Source of the DNA: Flammula alnicola | Lineage: Eukaryota; Basidiomycota; Agaricomycetes; Agaricales; Strophariaceae | Assembly (NCBI GenBank): GCA_015499995.1 | Contig: JADNRV010000089.1 | Coordinates: 163,992-227,991 of the forward strand | Direction: 5' to 3' | Length of the DNA stretch: 64,000 nt | Shown here: positions 1 to 13,005 of the stretch, in pieces | Layout of the letters: each line of letters begins with the position of its first letter | How positions within the stretch are numbered: the first letter of the stretch is position 1 | Program-made: the position numbers and the translations under genes | Notes under the pieces: generated by a model | What the model was told of the DNA's origin: nothing | Databases searched by the model: none | The model's input: only the letters and a program-made list of their open reading frames with translations

Positions 1-1101
1 GAAAAGAAGGCGAGCTTTGGCGCTTCTGAGAAAGAAGAGCTTGCCATCAGCAACGTAGCTTACACTGTCTACGGTGGTACGTATCTAATTTTCTAGTTCA
101 CCGTTCTTACTTGACATCAGAGTTTTGCTTCCAGCTGCTTCTGATACCGTGAGCTCCTGGCCTATACTCAGTATAACCTGGTTTGCGAGTATGACATTAT
201 ATTCGAATAGACAATATCTGCGACGGGGACACTATTATATGCGATGGCAATACACCCAGAAATACAAAGGAAAGCTCAAGAGGAGATTGACCGCGTTGTA
301 GGCTCCGCGCGTCTTCCAGATTTCGGGGATCGACCATCCCTTCCATACATCGAAGCAATATACAGAGAAATATTGCGATGGAGGCCTCCATTTACGCTCG
401 GAATACATCATGGTCTTTCCGAAGATGACTATTACAAGGGCTATTTCGTCCCGAAAGGTAAGTCGACTTCACACATACACGTCGTGACATTACTACCCCT
501 CCTTCCAGGAGCGACTGTCCTTGGGAATATGTGGTCTGTATATTACTCAACCTGGAATCCTTTTTTATGGTCCTCATCTCCCACTGATTAGGGCCATGAC
601 CCACGACGAAGATGAATATCCGGACCCTTACAGCTTTCAGCCTGAGAGGTTCTTTGATGACAACGGCAATCTGAATGACGACAACCATATCCTCGCGTAC
701 GGGTTTGGACGAAGGTGAATATGCCGAACTTCGCGAAAAGACCTAACTTATGTACTTGTCTTAATAGAGCATGTGTTGGGAAATATGTCGCCAGCTCGAC
801 AGTGAGTATTGTCCCGTGATATGGATTTGGATTCGTGGCTGATTTCAGTTTCAATCAGATGTGGTTGTTAATTGCCTCGTTACTGGCTACTTTTGACATA
901 CGGAGGGCTAAAGACGAGTTTGGAAATGAAATTGAAATCAAGGACGACTATGTTGACTATGGTATGGTCCAGTGCGTTCTAACCTTTGTGCATACAAATA
1001 TTATGTGATTTACACGTCCCTTCAGGCACAAGAAACACTTCCAGTGTTCTATCACTCCAAGATCCCAGACAACTAGGCAGCTAGTCGTAGAAGGGAACTA
1101 G
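1..1101 (+). CDS. Cytochrome P450, C-terminal part (copy a), cut by window edge
   Basis: Heme-thiolate monooxygenase fragment; the N-terminal half lies outside the window. Exons read as 1-76, 135-148, 211-457, 509-533, 592-714, 768-801 and 859 onward, all with GT-AG borders. Visible in order: I-helix AASDT, the ExxR helix (YREILRW), the PERF-type motif (QPERFFDD), and the heme loop YGFGRRACVGKY with the Cys ligand. Microsomal class II P450s of this kind act on lipophilic substrates with a CPR partner; the substrate cannot be told. It is closely related to two further copies at 29.3-31.5 and 48.2-50.3 kb. Oddity: no GT donor in the expected phase was found for the last intron (near 961-1025), so the final exon (HKKHFQCSI, stop at 1099-1101) joins out of frame under simple splicing. 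The gene may be starting to decay. Confidence 0.85.
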
Positions 1102-2885
1102 CATTGGGATTCGGAGAGTTACCATTTATGATGAAACAAAGATAAAACTCAGAGGCATCTCGATATTAGTACCGCGAACCATGTTTTTGTACGAGATTCG
1201 TTTCTTATTTTTCGACTTTCGCAACACGCGTATTGGAGCGTTACGCCATGGCTAGTAATTCTAGAATCTATTGGAACGGTTGTAGCTATAGACCACTGTG
1301 GATGTCGCCCGGCGGTCTTCGTGGCATCTCTTAAAAAGTGACTGTTAGCACGACGCCAAAAGCCGAAATGTGTCGATGCGGGAGAGCACTAAGGTAAAAC
1401 GATACCTATAATTGGATAATTCATCATTGCTCATGTGTAGCACTATTCACCAGAGTTCAGGAAGTGCGTTTGGAGAGCTAACCACCATTTCAAGAGGCAC
1501 CTTCTCGCCAATGACAACTTCAGGCTCAAATTGGGGGTCCTACACGAAATCCGGGGTGAAAATCCGCAGAGAGGTATGTATATTACTTGCGTGGGTGATC
1601 TTTAATCCATCTAGCGACTACTTGTGGCATTGGACATGCAGTTGATTCGCCTTTTCCTGATGTCGCGTCATACATGCGTTGGCAGCACTCGTATAGATTC
1701 CTTAAATGGCGGTCACACTTGTCGGGAGAGTATGTGTTCTTGTTCAAACAATTTTGAAGAGAACAAGCTATAAAGAGTAAGAACCTCTGAAAAAGAAGCA
1801 GAGTCTCGTCGTGGCTTACCTTCTGCTTGGCAATAAGGTTCCGAGTCCTGCAATAAATTTGTCAGAAAGCTGCGAACGCCGACATAAGGAAACCAGAGAT
1901 TGATAGCCTGAACTCGTACTTTTTCTGGCATACTATTCTCGAGTCCTTGGACCGCTTATGACTACCTATGTGGGTATTTGCGTCGATGACCGTGCAGAAA
2001 GCACTGGTCCTTGTCGTGGTTGTGGTGAGAAATAGTCGATGACATTATCATGGGCTCGACCGATGGCTGTGCATAATATTTGAATGTGTGTATTTTTGCT
2101 GGACAAAGCCTTCCAACTCGGCATGACCGGCTGCAGTCGTCTGCGTTCAACTCGGATGGTGTTACATTCTTGTTCAACTTGTTGCATTCTTTCACCTCCC
2201 CCAGTCTCAGATATCTGAATCGTATAAACGACCACAAATGATCCGATCTTCGATGAAGTACCAAGGATATTCTCGGAGTGCTTGACCAACGTCGATTAAT
2301 CTGCGGACGAACTGATTGGGGTTTGGTTCGGGTAAGCATCCTCTTGCAGCGGTCGCTGAGCTGATGGCTGACTTGAATATCCCTAGTTCTTTATCATGTC
2401 ATGCAGGACTGGTTTTGGTATATAGGCTTTCCATAGAACGGAACTTCCGCAGTCGAAAAAATGCGAGGTTCGGTGCGTGGTTACCTCGAGCTCGTTCAAC
2501 TCGAAATTAACATGCCCACTTCCTAAACTTGCATCAGTTTACATGTAAGTATGTGAAGAATTGCGTCGTTGTTGGGCTTCTAGTGTGCGCAGCGCTAAAT
2601 CATACCTCGACATTACACCGTTCCCTGGGCAAGTGGGCACTGCGGTCCGTTACTATTTTTGGTGCAAAGCTATGAAAATTCAGGGGGCAGCGGGCATGGC
2701 TGTGCCGCTTCCGATACAGTGCGGGCATATAGCCCTGTTAAATCTCAGACATGAAATGAATAAAGCCATTTCGATTTCGCCTTCCTTTTACTCTTTTCTT
2801 TCAGCCCGGGATAGGTCACAGGCCGGACAGAAATCCCTTTATTCTGACTCTCCATCCCTCTTCAACTCTTCTTCCTCCATATACG
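1102..2885. other. Intergenic, no gene recognised
   Basis: About 1.8 kb between the P450 fragment and the next gene. The open frames here are short, overlap on both strands and show no family motif or plausible intron chain. The last ~130 nt before 2886 are pyrimidine-rich (ctttct and ctcttc runs), as expected for a fungal promoter and 5' UTR. Confidence 0.5.
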
Positions 2886-4358
2886 ATGTCTACTATCACG
2901 TCTGAAGCTTCATCCACGGTGTCTACACTCACATCTACTGCATCAAGCGTGATTTCTTCAAGAACGTCTAAGGCTGGACCTGCAACTACTTCGACCATCT
3001 CCGTTTTCTCGAGCCCAACACTTTCAGCTACTGCTCTTTCATCAAGCAATGCAACTGGGTCTTCCTCAATTTCCTCGAGTTCTGCGCCGACCATAGCAAG
3101 TCCCACTTTCTCCCCGTTTCCTTTGCCGTCTACAATCACCGCTACTGTGTCAGTGGAGGCGACGGAAACTGTCATCCACCAGGTCGACAATCCGAGGCAA
3201 GGCTCACAAAGCGGCCTGAACGCCATCCAAATTGTATCCATTTCCGTCGGGTCATTCTTACTCCTTCTGATTTTTGTCGCTGCGATCGCCTACGGAGTCT
3301 TTCGCTGCCATCGACGACGCCAATCCCAGCGCCAGAACGATCGCCCATCTGACGACATAGACACGGTCGAAAAATACAGAGGAGGGTCCGAATATAGTAC
3401 ACCCTATCTGCAATACCGACAGGTTTCTTCGGAAAGCAGAGGAACAGCTTTACTCCTCGATACTCCCTCCGATCGTAGTAGGAGCAATTCTCCTTATATC
3501 GACGCTGGACGATTCCGCGATCGGCCTCCGTCGCCCTTTGTCAATGGCGAGGACGACATCACCCATGCTCCTCTAACGCATGCAGTTTCTCTTGCTGATG
3601 CCACGCCTTTTGGGCTGTTGGAAGACGCACAGCTGGACACCGCCGTCTTCCTCCCTTCCAATCACTCTCTCTCGAAAGCGCCAGTCCAACTTCCTCCCAT
3701 CTCAATTCCAGAATACGTTCCGCCTTCTCGAAGGTCTACGAAGGGAACACGCTCATCCAGACGAAACACCAAACACACCTACAAACCTCTTGGTGCCGGC
3801 GATGATTCTGACGGCGACTCTGTGTCGTTGTACTCCCAAGCATCTGCGTATACGTCACGTTCCGCAGGACCCACACCAGAACTGACACCCTCTGACACTC
3901 GCTACCCTCTTACCGCGATACCCCTCGTATCTCACTCGTCTGAGCACAATAGACTTGACAGTGCCGCTACCATCACTGCTGGAGACAGAACCATCAATAG
4001 ACATTCAGCGCCCGTTGCTCCTATTTTTTCACCCCCGATACCCCCCGATGTCGCAGCAGATGAAGAAGGTATTACTCCATTATCCAGGGAGAACACCGTG
4101 TTTGTAGCGAATTTACTCAAGTCACGCGTCAAACATATCCAGGCGCCTTCGCGTTCGTCGAGCCTCGTCTCCCACATCGAGCGAAAGGGGTCCATCAAGC
4201 CGGCCTTCTCTCCAGTAGGCGAGGATGGGCTTGAAACCCGCAGGGTCCGAGCTCTGCCATCCCTCAGGAAGCCTCATGATCCGGCGTCCTCGACATCAGC
4301 AGTATTGCCGGAAACGTCGTCACAAGTACCTTTTGGGACGGCGTTGCCAGAGCACTAG
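2886..4358 (+). CDS. Ser/Thr-rich single-pass membrane protein (uncharacterised)
   Basis: A 490-aa single-exon frame. Residues 1-100 are about half Ser/Thr with Ala, Val and Pro, as in an O-glycosylated extracellular stalk. A strong membrane segment follows at about 113-138 (VGSFLLLLIFVAAIAYGVF), then a basic stop-transfer patch (RCHRRRQSQRQ) and a ~350-aa Ser/Pro-rich, probably disordered cytoplasmic tail. This layout is common in fungal Mid2/Wsc-like wall-stress sensors and in many Agaricomycete proteins of unknown function. No cysteine-rich WSC domain and no N-terminal signal peptide are seen, so the membrane segment may act as a signal anchor, or a 5' exon is missed. The start at 2886 follows a pyrimidine-rich leader. 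Function unknown. Confidence 0.7.
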   Translation: MSTITSEASSTVSTLTSTASSVISSRTSKAGPATTSTISVFSSPTLSATALSSSNATGSSSISSSSAPTIASPTFSPFPLPSTITATVSVEATETVIHQVDNPRQGSQSGLNAIQIVSISVGSFLLLLIFVAAIAYGVFRCHRRRQSQRQNDRPSDDIDTVEKYRGGSEYSTPYLQYRQVSSESRGTALLLDTPSDRSRSNSPYIDAGRFRDRPPSPFVNGEDDITHAPLTHAVSLADATPFGLLEDAQLDTAVFLPSNHSLSKAPVQLPPISIPEYVPPSRRSTKGTRSSRRNTKHTYKPLGAGDDSDGDSVSLYSQASAYTSRSAGPTPELTPSDTRYPLTAIPLVSHSSEHNRLDSAATITAGDRTINRHSAPVAPIFSPPIPPDVAADEEGITPLSRENTVFVANLLKSRVKHIQAPSRSSSLVSHIERKGSIKPAFSPVGEDGLETRRVRALPSLRKPHDPASSTSAVLPETSSQVPFGTALPEH

Positions 4359-5092
4359 ACGCCCACCCCTCTGGTAACGTCAGCTGGATTGTCTGATTCA
4401 ACTGGCGTGCGCGGTTCATCATCCGACTTCCCAGCGTCTCCAAACGTCACGAAAACATTATGAATAAACGCTCTTCAGGTACGCCTTAGTGACCGATTTA
4501 TCCGTTATTTCGAGATCCCAAGCTGTGACATGGACAACGACAATTTTTGTACTTTCTACTTCCGCAAGTGACCATATCTACCATCCTTTTCAGTCTTCTG
4601 AATTATTTCCCATTTCGTTCAAATTTCGTTCGCAATCCTTTGAATCATTCCATGGACACTATTGCATCTGCAAAGACTTCCCCGTAGAGACAGTATCGGA
4701 CCTAACACCAACGGACTCAGATTCACTACTACTGTACAATTTTACGTCAATCTCTGTTGCCATGTACGATAAACTACGCTGTACAAATGTATGTAATACA
4801 CCTGAATCACTCTTTTGCCATGAAAGACGGAATGTCAACTTCTTGTATGTACAAGTACATCCATCCTTTGACCTTTTCGTCAGGACTCCAGTAACCACCT
4901 CAAATTACTCTTTTCCTCCCCCCTGTCTGATGTCAATGGGTTATTATACATAAGGCTGGCCGACGGCGATGTGAGCCAATTATGAACGGCAATTGCACCA
5001 TCATCGTCACATGTGGTGCCCGGAGCGACCGGAATTCCGAACACTCTAACTTGTCCACACTCCACGACCATCCCAGCTAATTTCTGTTTACA

Positions 5093-5864
5093 ATGCGCGC
5101 GTACTACTTCGACAACCTGCCTGGCGACCAGCGTCTGCCACATGACTACGTTCCATCACGGCCTGTCTCGAAAGAAACCCTCGATGCGCTGAACGTCAAG
5201 TTTTGGATAATCCCGGTAGAGGGATACGAGCCCAAGGTTGATGCGCTGGCGATAGAAAGAGGATATAAGAATCGAGATTTGATCAACGTTTCGAAAGAAG
5301 GTCTGGGAGAGGTGAGTAGCTCGGAGGAGGTCTGAAAGGTACTGATTGTGGTGTTTTGGTTAGATCTACGAGCAAAAGATCAAGTCGTTCTTCGAAGAGT
5401 GTGCAAGGATCTTTTTCCTCGACTGAAGAAAAGTTGTCTAATATTGCTCGTGGCATAGACATATGCATGAAGATGAAGAGATCCGGTATATCTTGGCCGG
5501 GACTGGCTTCTTCGATGTCCGAGGTGCGTCTCTAGGTTTCCTGTTGATTTCGCCGATCCTGATCCAAATGCCATCTTCTTCATCAGAGACACCCACAGAT
5601 CAATGGATCCGCCTAGCTGTTGAACCGGGAGATTTACTGGTCATTCCTGCTGGCATCTACCACCGATTCACGCTTGATGAAGCCAACAAAATCAAGGCTC
5701 TACGACTTTTCCAGGTGCGCGAACTTTTCTTACACATAGTTCGTCTGTCTCACGTCCTTGCCTCTCAGGACGAACCCAAGTGGATTCCGTACAACCGCAG
5801 TGAGGCAACAGATGTCAACCCTCACCGCATTGAATACCTCAAGGCCATTGGCGTCGGAGCATGA
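5093..5864 (+). CDS. ADI1: Acireductone dioxygenase (ARD)
   Basis: Cupin enzyme of the methionine salvage cycle: oxidises acireductone with O2 to 2-keto-4-methylthiobutyrate plus formate (Fe form). Five exons: 5093-5311, 5364-5398, 5459-5523, 5587-5714, 5769-5864, giving 180 aa, the usual ARD length. The N terminus MRAYYFDN is typical. The metal ligands are visible as His86, His88 and Glu92 in [10 protein letters not shown] and His132 in [23 protein letters not shown] is the second cupin motif. All splice junctions keep phase, and no residue is missing. The next gene on the right is convergent. Cytosolic/nuclear location expected from the family. Confidence 0.95.
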
Positions 5865-6487
5865 CGGGGAAGAGTCAACCAGTACGAGTAAAGTCACTGA
5901 CGTGTAACACCTATGGAAGACGTATGTATCGGCAATCTATCTACTTTCACCTACAGCTTGACCATTACGAGTTTTTTCTTCTCTGAGATATCGTACATTT
6001 CATATGGCCCTCTCTCCTTACTCGGATTATCGCTCTCGATATCCCAGAAGAGGATGAAAGATGTCAGGCGATCTCTTTTGTCTTATCAATGCCATTTTCT
6101 AGCGATTCCAACACTTTTCGATTTCACAATCAGAGAAACTGGCGTTCCTGTCTGCCATTTCCAACCAGCTGTCCCTCATTTTTAAGGCTGTTTCCTTCGA
6201 TTTCGTGTGTATTTGCTTCAAATCATCCTATATTTGTAAAGTTGATTCATGTTGCAGTACTGTTGAATGTTCAGACGCATAGTATGTTGGGCGTTACCAG
6301 TGCCTGGTGCCCCGTTGACTAAGCTCAGAGCCGTGCCATGTATCATGATGCGCTTGAGGGAATGATTTGCGAAATACGGACAATTCATACATATAACTTG
6401 CAGATAAAGGGTGTAACTACAAAGTAGTTATGGCTAGAGGCAGGGGTCCGACAGTGAGGTGCCTATCCGTAACGTCTGAGGATGTTT

Positions 6488-9400
6488 TCAAATCACGAAC
6501 GGCGCCCAAGCCTCCACAAGTCCATCATTATACTTCGAGACCACCGCCCATTCGGGCAAGAACGCAAGCACTTCTTCCAGTGCAGGGATTTTTGCCCTTC
6601 CGTCCAGGCTCTCTGCTTCTCCGGGCCGTTTGGAGCTACTCGTCCCATTTCTCATAATCGCCCCGTTATCCACCATAGCGCTCTCATACTCGACCCACTC
6701 GCAAGCGATACGGCCTTGCAGTATCCCATCCGTAGTATCGTTGGTGGCGCCACTCCAGTCGACATCAAGCCCAAACTCCCGTTCCCATGTTCGACTCCAT
6801 AGCCTGATCTCCTTGACGCCCTTCCGTCCCGCGTCGTAACTGTTTTGCATGCCGTTACCACTGGCCATGCGTAGCCCCTTCTTATGTGGGGATACCGAAT
6901 GTCCAACGGGGCGTTGCGCAGGCCAAACGACATACTTAGTTATCGGCGCACTGTCGAAAGACACCCTACACGCGCGGGTGTTCCGCCCCTTTACGCGTAT
7001 CTGAGCCGACGTTGGCCCAGTCCGTTCGATATCCGCCTTGAAGAACTGGTCGGCCTCCCATTCCCCGATGTCCTCGTTCTCTGAGCCTATTGAGAACCTG
7101 TGCGACCCAGGGACGGGCATCATCTTCGCACCGCTCTCCCACTCGCATGTAACGAGCCCCTGCTTCTTCTGCTCGTCCTTGCACCACACCACTTTGCCTT
7201 CACCTTGTGATGATGGGAGGTACGTCACGAGCGCCTTGCGCAGATACCGCTTTGGGCCGGTGAGAGCGGTGATCACCGTCGGCGAATGCGGCGGCAGTGC
7301 GCCCGGGAATCCATCGGGCCGTTGGGAGAAAACATTGGGATGTTGTGTGAATCCATCGTTCTGTCGTGAGAACGAAACGCGCTGCTGGAAATACACCTTC
7401 AACGGCGCCTCGACGGAGAACGGGAACGTCAGCCATGCGTAGAGCGTTGCTAATACGAAGATGAGCAGAACGAAAAGAGAGAGAGGGCGACCAGGCCTGA
7501 GTTTGTATGCAAACGGCGCCAGGGGAAGGGTGAGAAGGACAGCACACAGGGATGTAAGGGCGTACACTGAATGTAAATGAATGGAGAGTTTGGTGTCAGG
7601 AAGAAAAACATTGCAGTAAAACAGTGTAACCTCACCAATCCAGGGAGATGATCCATCCGCCAACGTCTGCGGCATCGCATCCAAGAGCAACATGGCGACC
7701 TGCCCATATAGGATGACAGGGACTGGGACCGAGACCAAAAACTGCGGTATCCACCACCACGTCACCAGAGATCCTGCTTCGCGTTCTTCGTCTTTACCAT
7801 GGCGGCTTCTCACGCGGCCACTCGCACTGCTCGCGTTTTCGCCCTCACGCTGTTCGCGCAAGATCAGAGGCGTAGTCTCATCCGCGTCTTCGACATGTCT
7901 GTGGGACCGATGCGGGAGGTCCTCTTCGCCTTCCGCATCCGCACCTTCAAGCTCTGCGTATCCTTCATCACTGCTCCTCCATGCAGTTGAAGTGACGAGT
8001 CCTTCTACGGCGCCAATTACGCAGGCAAGCCCGACGCAAGCGTTCCATGTGCTGATAAGGTACCCACCGCCTATGCCTGGGTGTAGCCGTGTGATGCCCA
8101 AGGTAGAGAGAACGAGGAGGATCCATGTGAAGGTATAGAGATGGAAGAATATGGTGTGTTTCTGTTGCTGCGCGGGCCGAAGGAGGAAGCGGTAAGGAGT
8201 CGGGTATCCCTTGGGGTGGTAGAAGGGCAGCGAGGAGGGTAGGGTAAGCGTGTGTACGAGTGTAAGGTATGCTAGCGTGGTGAAAGACAAGAGAATAATA
8301 TACGGAGACGAGTAGATTGCCTGAAATAAAAATTCATGTAAGTTATGTAGTCAAATAGTCAACTGAGGTAAATCGAAAACTTACGAAGGGATTTAACACA
8401 ACATAACTCCACATAAGGAGAATCTGCAGGCCTACCACAACCAGAAGGGCAACCCAAAACTTGGCGTGTCTCCAGACAGTGTGCACCCAGTCGACGCGTC
8501 CTTCAGAATGTCGCACGTGCGTTTGCGCATTATTTTGCAGATTTGGTTCTTCATCAATGTCGGGATGGCTACCAGGAACGACACCGGAAGAGTGTCCATG
8601 ACAGTATCGTAGATGTGGGTGCTCCTGGCCTGACTGGGTCCTCAATAGCCCAGATGGAGGAGGATGAGGATCATCATCTTCGCGGATAGGAGTCCCACTA
8701 TCCCGTTGTCGCAAGAAAAGTCTCTCGCAGACGAGTAGGAGAATTAGGAAGATAGGCCCCACGACGAGCATGACGATGTTGAACGTCAGCAAGTTCTTGA
8801 GTGGGAAGACGATCAAGGCGGACTTGAACACTATCATCATAGCAGATGTCAACTAATCTGAAGCGGAAGAGACACAGAAACTCACAATCGAAATAGACAG
8901 GATCATCGCTGTCCTTTACGCTCGCCTTCTCCTCAAACGGCGCACCCAGCAATCCAATTCCAACACCCCTGGCAACCTCCATCATACTCCACAAACTCTT
9001 CTTCCCTCCAGTTGTATACTGTACGGCATCGTACTTGGTGTGGTACCTACTCCTGCCCTTGTAAAAAGCGAGATCGAGCCCAGTCATCCCAGCACGCTGA
9101 CCAGCCCCGGAATAGACAGAGAAATCGGTGCCTGAGCGGATCAATCCGCGCGAGAAGGCGTCCGAGGAGAGAACGTTCGCGTGTGGGTGTGGCACGAGCT
9201 TGGTATTCCGGAATGAGCGCACGGCCGACGTCGACGTAGTGCGGAAAAGGATCGGCCGGCCGCCTGCAGCTGCTCCTTCTAGGTTGAGGAACGTGTCCAC
9301 CAGCTCCGACCATGGATGTTCCAAGAAACTTGAAGGAAGTTAGATCTAGACTGGGCATAAGAAACCAATCAAATGACGCACGCATAGGCACCGCTCAGCC

Positions 9401-10014
9401 CGTCCTCCTCTCCGTTATTCACGTTGAACACAGCGGTGCGCAGCATCCGGTTCTCTGCAAAGTACTTGACGAGCTGCAGGAGCGTCACAACGCCCATGCC
9501 GTCGTCTGTCGCGCCTCGAGCAGTGGACACTGAGTCATAGTGCGCCGAAAACAGGACACCGCCTTCGATAGAGCGAGCAGTGCCGTCAATCTTAACCAAA
9601 ATGTTCGTGCCCTCAAAATACATATCATATTTTGACTTAGTCCAAGATGCATTGCTGACGAGGTCGTCCGAGATGTGGACGTGTGGATACTCTTGCGCTA
9701 GTGGTACAAGTCGCGACAAAATGTAGCTTCGGACCTGGTCATTTGCATGCGAGTTGTACGGGTGTGGTTGTGCCGTGATCTACGAGCAGAATTGTAGATA
9801 TGACTGTTCGCAGAGACATGGAACTCACATGACGCAAATCTTCATATGCCTCCTTCAAATCTAAACCGCCCTGTTTCTCTGGCCTTGGGACATCTGGAAG
9901 CACGTCGGTGACTAGGAGAGCAATAAATATTGCCAGGTAGGAAACAAATGCGAGTATAGACGTCGGAAGGACTCTGTACCCAAGAATCGAAGCAGCTTTG
10001 GCCGCAAAAGTCAT
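6488..10014 (-). CDS. PFF1: Vacuolar membrane M28 zinc peptidase (Pff1 type)
   Basis: Multi-pass vacuolar membrane protease related to yeast YBR074W. Minus-strand exons 10014-9829, 9779-9382, 9328-8886, 8830-8385, 8320-7636, 7566-6488 sum to 3237 nt, a 1078-aa protein with all phases consistent. Layout: N-terminal membrane anchor at about 16-36, a lumenal M28 domain with PHPYNSHANDQVRSYIL, metal ligands H142 and D144 (SAHYDSV), the D154-D155 pair, the catalytic EE pair 186-187 (NGEEDGLSGA), NLEGAAAGGRPILF and YHTKYD. Several hydrophobic segments and a C-terminal lumenal domain follow. The intron at 7635-7567 is 69 nt without a stop, so a naive reading runs through it. Conserved single-copy gene; physiological substrates are unknown. 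Confidence 0.93.
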
Positions 10015-10632
10015 GGTTCGTGTTGGTTCGTTCGATGTAGGGAAATGCTGGGAAAATGAGAGGAGCTATATAAACACTTTAAGCCTGTTTCCTCGTTGCT
10101 TGACGTCCTCCACGCAGTTCTATGAATTGCAGGTGTCATCAGGTCATTACGTCGTCAGCGTGTATTTCATTGAGAACGTACGTGGTCTGGTAAGAATTTC
10201 AGTTATTCAAGTGCGTCCATTTACCAGCGCGCGAGATATGCGACAGAAAGAAAATAAAAAGAACAAGTTGCGAAATAGAGGACCCAATCGCTCCAAAATT
10301 GTTGTGACGTTGTTCGTTATTCGAACTCCGACCTCAGCCGCCTACTGCCGCAAGCGCTCGATCTCCTTCCATGCATATTCTTCTGGTAAAAGAAATACAT
10401 AGATGCTATTGAAGAGATTTGGCAATTGGAAATACGGTCTAACAAGGCAAATTTAAGGGAAGCTTGCAGTTGTGCAATGTCAGCACTTCGTTTCTCGGAA
10501 ACTACCGAGCGGCTGAGTTCTAACCAAGATGCTGTGAGCAAGCTGCTAGTCAGTACTACCACGACAACATTGACGTATCTCCAACACATCTATACCACTG
10601 GAATTATCAAACCCCCAGCGACTAGCGCAAAT

Positions 10633-11190
10633 ATGGCGCGTTTCGGAGAACGGCCTGTTATCCTCTTTTTTGCCAGGTATCTTGAGGCCGAAGGATCCAC
10701 GGTCTCCTGCTGCTCATTTACTGGCCTCAAACGACTTCCCAACCGATGAGGAATCCCTACTAGTCCGAAATGTGATCACAGACGCTGAAGCCGAAGAGAA
10801 ACGACTGCAGGAGAACCCGAATGCTGGTAATCCAGGACGCCGGGCAAAATACGAGCTCAATCGCGCTGCTCTGAGCCGCTTTATCGGCGAACATAAGCAG
10901 ATCTTGTCAGTTCTACGGCGTATTCCACTCGAGATACTGCAGAAGATATTCACACATACAACTCCAACCCTTTCTCGGTTTGGTTCACAGTCACTCGTGT
11001 CCCTTGTGCGTTGTTTGTCGTCAGTGGAGAAGTGACGCCCATTCCATGTCCGTCTTGTGGAGTCAGCTTCCTGCCATTGACTGTCACAAGCCATACTGCA
11101 AAACGAAACCTTATCTTGAATTCCTGGCCGAATTCTTGAAACGATCGCGAGACCCTATATTTCTGTGTCGATAATTCTTCTCTTGGCGAC
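10633..11190 (+). pseudogene. F-box protein gene, degraded
   Basis: From ATG 10633 a frame-shifting reading gives the N-terminal layout typical of Agaricomycete F-box proteins: a stretch like DFPTDEESLLVRNVITDAEA, a charged helix, then LRRIPLEILQKIFTHTTPT (F-box). The usual continuation VCRQWRS...LWSQLP appears only after a frame change near 10980-11035. Downstream to about 11840 there are fragments such as KKLDLVTF that could come from a leucine-rich C terminus, again in changing frames. This is a different F-box subfamily from the four copies at 32-54 kb. Called a pseudogene; a missed intron at 10975-11035 is the alternative. Confidence 0.6.
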
Positions 11191-12507
11191 GGAACTCATC
11201 CAGCCATTGACCTCTTGGTAAAAAATTGCAACAGATGGGCAGGTATTATGACAACAACGACCTCCATAATGTTGCGATCAAAAACGCCCTGCATCTTGAA
11301 GAAGCTTGACTTGGTCACATTCGGGCGAAATCCGGGAGAGCGTACCACTCTACTGAGACTGACTCCTTTTATCACTTACCTAACTGTCCCACTACCGCCT
11401 CTCCCGACAATTGTTGGCCAGGATACTGTTGGATATTGATAAGCAGCGTCATCGAGTAATTCATAGCGGAAGGTGACCATCGATTTTATTCCTTCGACAG
11501 AGCCCTCCGGACGGCTTCGAAGTACTCGGAATTTACGGTACTGAAGCAAGGGTACCAATAGAGGGTTGGTTCCAGTGAAACTGAGAGAAATGATGTCTTG
11601 CCTTTGGCATTCTTTTGCTAGTCCGGGAGTCAAAAACGAAATACTTGTTGAATCAATTCCTGAAATAACTTACCATAGCGGGTCGCGAAGGAGAGCATTG
11701 GACTTAGGGCGGAACGATCGAGCCAACCATGCCCTTTCTTCTATCCTTGACGCCCAGATACATCAGGCAAGTGACAAGATTCAGACGCACAAGCCACCAC
11801 TCTGGATAAAGTCAGAACAACGTTTGTTGATCGCTCGTCTTTAGGGTTGAGAAAATGATTTCTGCTTTTTACCTCTGGGTCGAATAATCCTACCTTTCTT
11901 GCTAGACTCCTTGTGGTGTTGCTTCCTCAGAAATCTCCCCTTGTTTTTCTCCGTCCTCGTTTCTCTGTCTTGATTTACATATATATATATATGAATTTTA
12001 TGACCGTCTCTGCGAATTTTGCTTTCAATTAGAGTTGGTTGACTTTGGGTGATCACTGACTTTCAAGTTCGCTCGAACCCTCTTCGTCGCCTTTGAATAT
12101 GGCGAGCTATTCCCCTCCACCTTTCTCTCTTTTGATGGAACGTCAACTGTCGACTCCGTAACGTTGATCGAATCGAACCTCGGGACGTATTCTGTATCTA
12201 TGTTCGAAGAGGTCTTCTCAACCTCAGCACCAACTGGCTAACACTCTATGCTTTCCGAAAAGTTTCAATTGCTATTGGTTTCGAGATGCATATTTAGTTC
12301 GTACAGGATGAAAAATTAAATGGGTTGAGTGCAGCCTCAGGAGGAAAACGATGTCACGTAGCAGGGGTTTCCGCACTTGGTTCTACCGAACGGACCTCCG
12401 ACGTCTTTCCCTCCCCGCCTACCCCAAGCGAAGACCAATCACAATGCCAACCTAATCCCATGAGAGACGAATACTTCATCATCCATCACGGCCTTCCGAA
12501 ATTTGGG

Positions 12508-13005
12508 CTAATATAACTCTGTTCTGAATTCATATTGAGTGATACCTGCGAATCGGGTGTTCAAAGCATGAAGTGGAATAGAACCATAAGTAAGCCCACC
12601 TTCCGCCTCAAGAAGCTCCCTGGCAACAGCCTCGCGGTCTCCCTCTTCGAACTTGGGTATCAATTCAGGATCCATCCCCTTCCATCCAGGAAATGGCGCC
12701 GACTGTGTCACGACCATATATTGCTTATAGCTTTCAGGACCGAACATGATAAAGCGAGCACGGTATGGCCTTTCTCCGATCTTCTGCATAATCAAACAAA
12801 GAGAAGCGAGGGAATCGTTCTGTACTTCAGGATTCAGTGTCTTTTCCAGGATACGAGAGCCCCAGGCGACGCAGGTGGCATTATTGATCACGTAGCCACC
12901 CACGATCGATAGTCGAGGTGGATTCTTCGGAGATGGACCGCTCGGGTACGATGTTTGAGGTTGCGCGTTAGACGGCGGGTTAGAGGTCGGAGCTTCCTGA
13001 AGCAT
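12508..13005 (-). CDS. Hypothetical protein, 165 aa
   Basis: An uninterrupted 165-aa frame on the minus strand, ATG at 13005-13003. The first ~40 residues are Pro/Ser/Gln/Asn-rich and probably disordered; the rest looks globular, with a mixed hydrophobic pattern (LSIVGGYVINNATCVAWGS, RFIMFGPESYKQYMVV, ELLEAEGGLTYGSIPLHALN). I do not recognise a family. No signal peptide or membrane segment. Coding status is supported by length and composition only, and introns could be missed. Confidence 0.45.
   Translation of the reverse strand: MLQEAPTSNPPSNAQPQTSYPSGPSPKNPPRLSIVGGYVINNATCVAWGSRILEKTLNPEVQNDSLASLCLIMQKIGERPYRARFIMFGPESYKQYMVVTQSAPFPGWKGMDPELIPKFEEGDREAVARELLEAEGGLTYGSIPLHALNTRFAGITQYEFRTELY

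Noticed and set aside
7692..8138. 148-aa plus-strand frame opposite the Pff1 gene
   Set aside because: A shadow of the strongly supported minus-strand peptidase.
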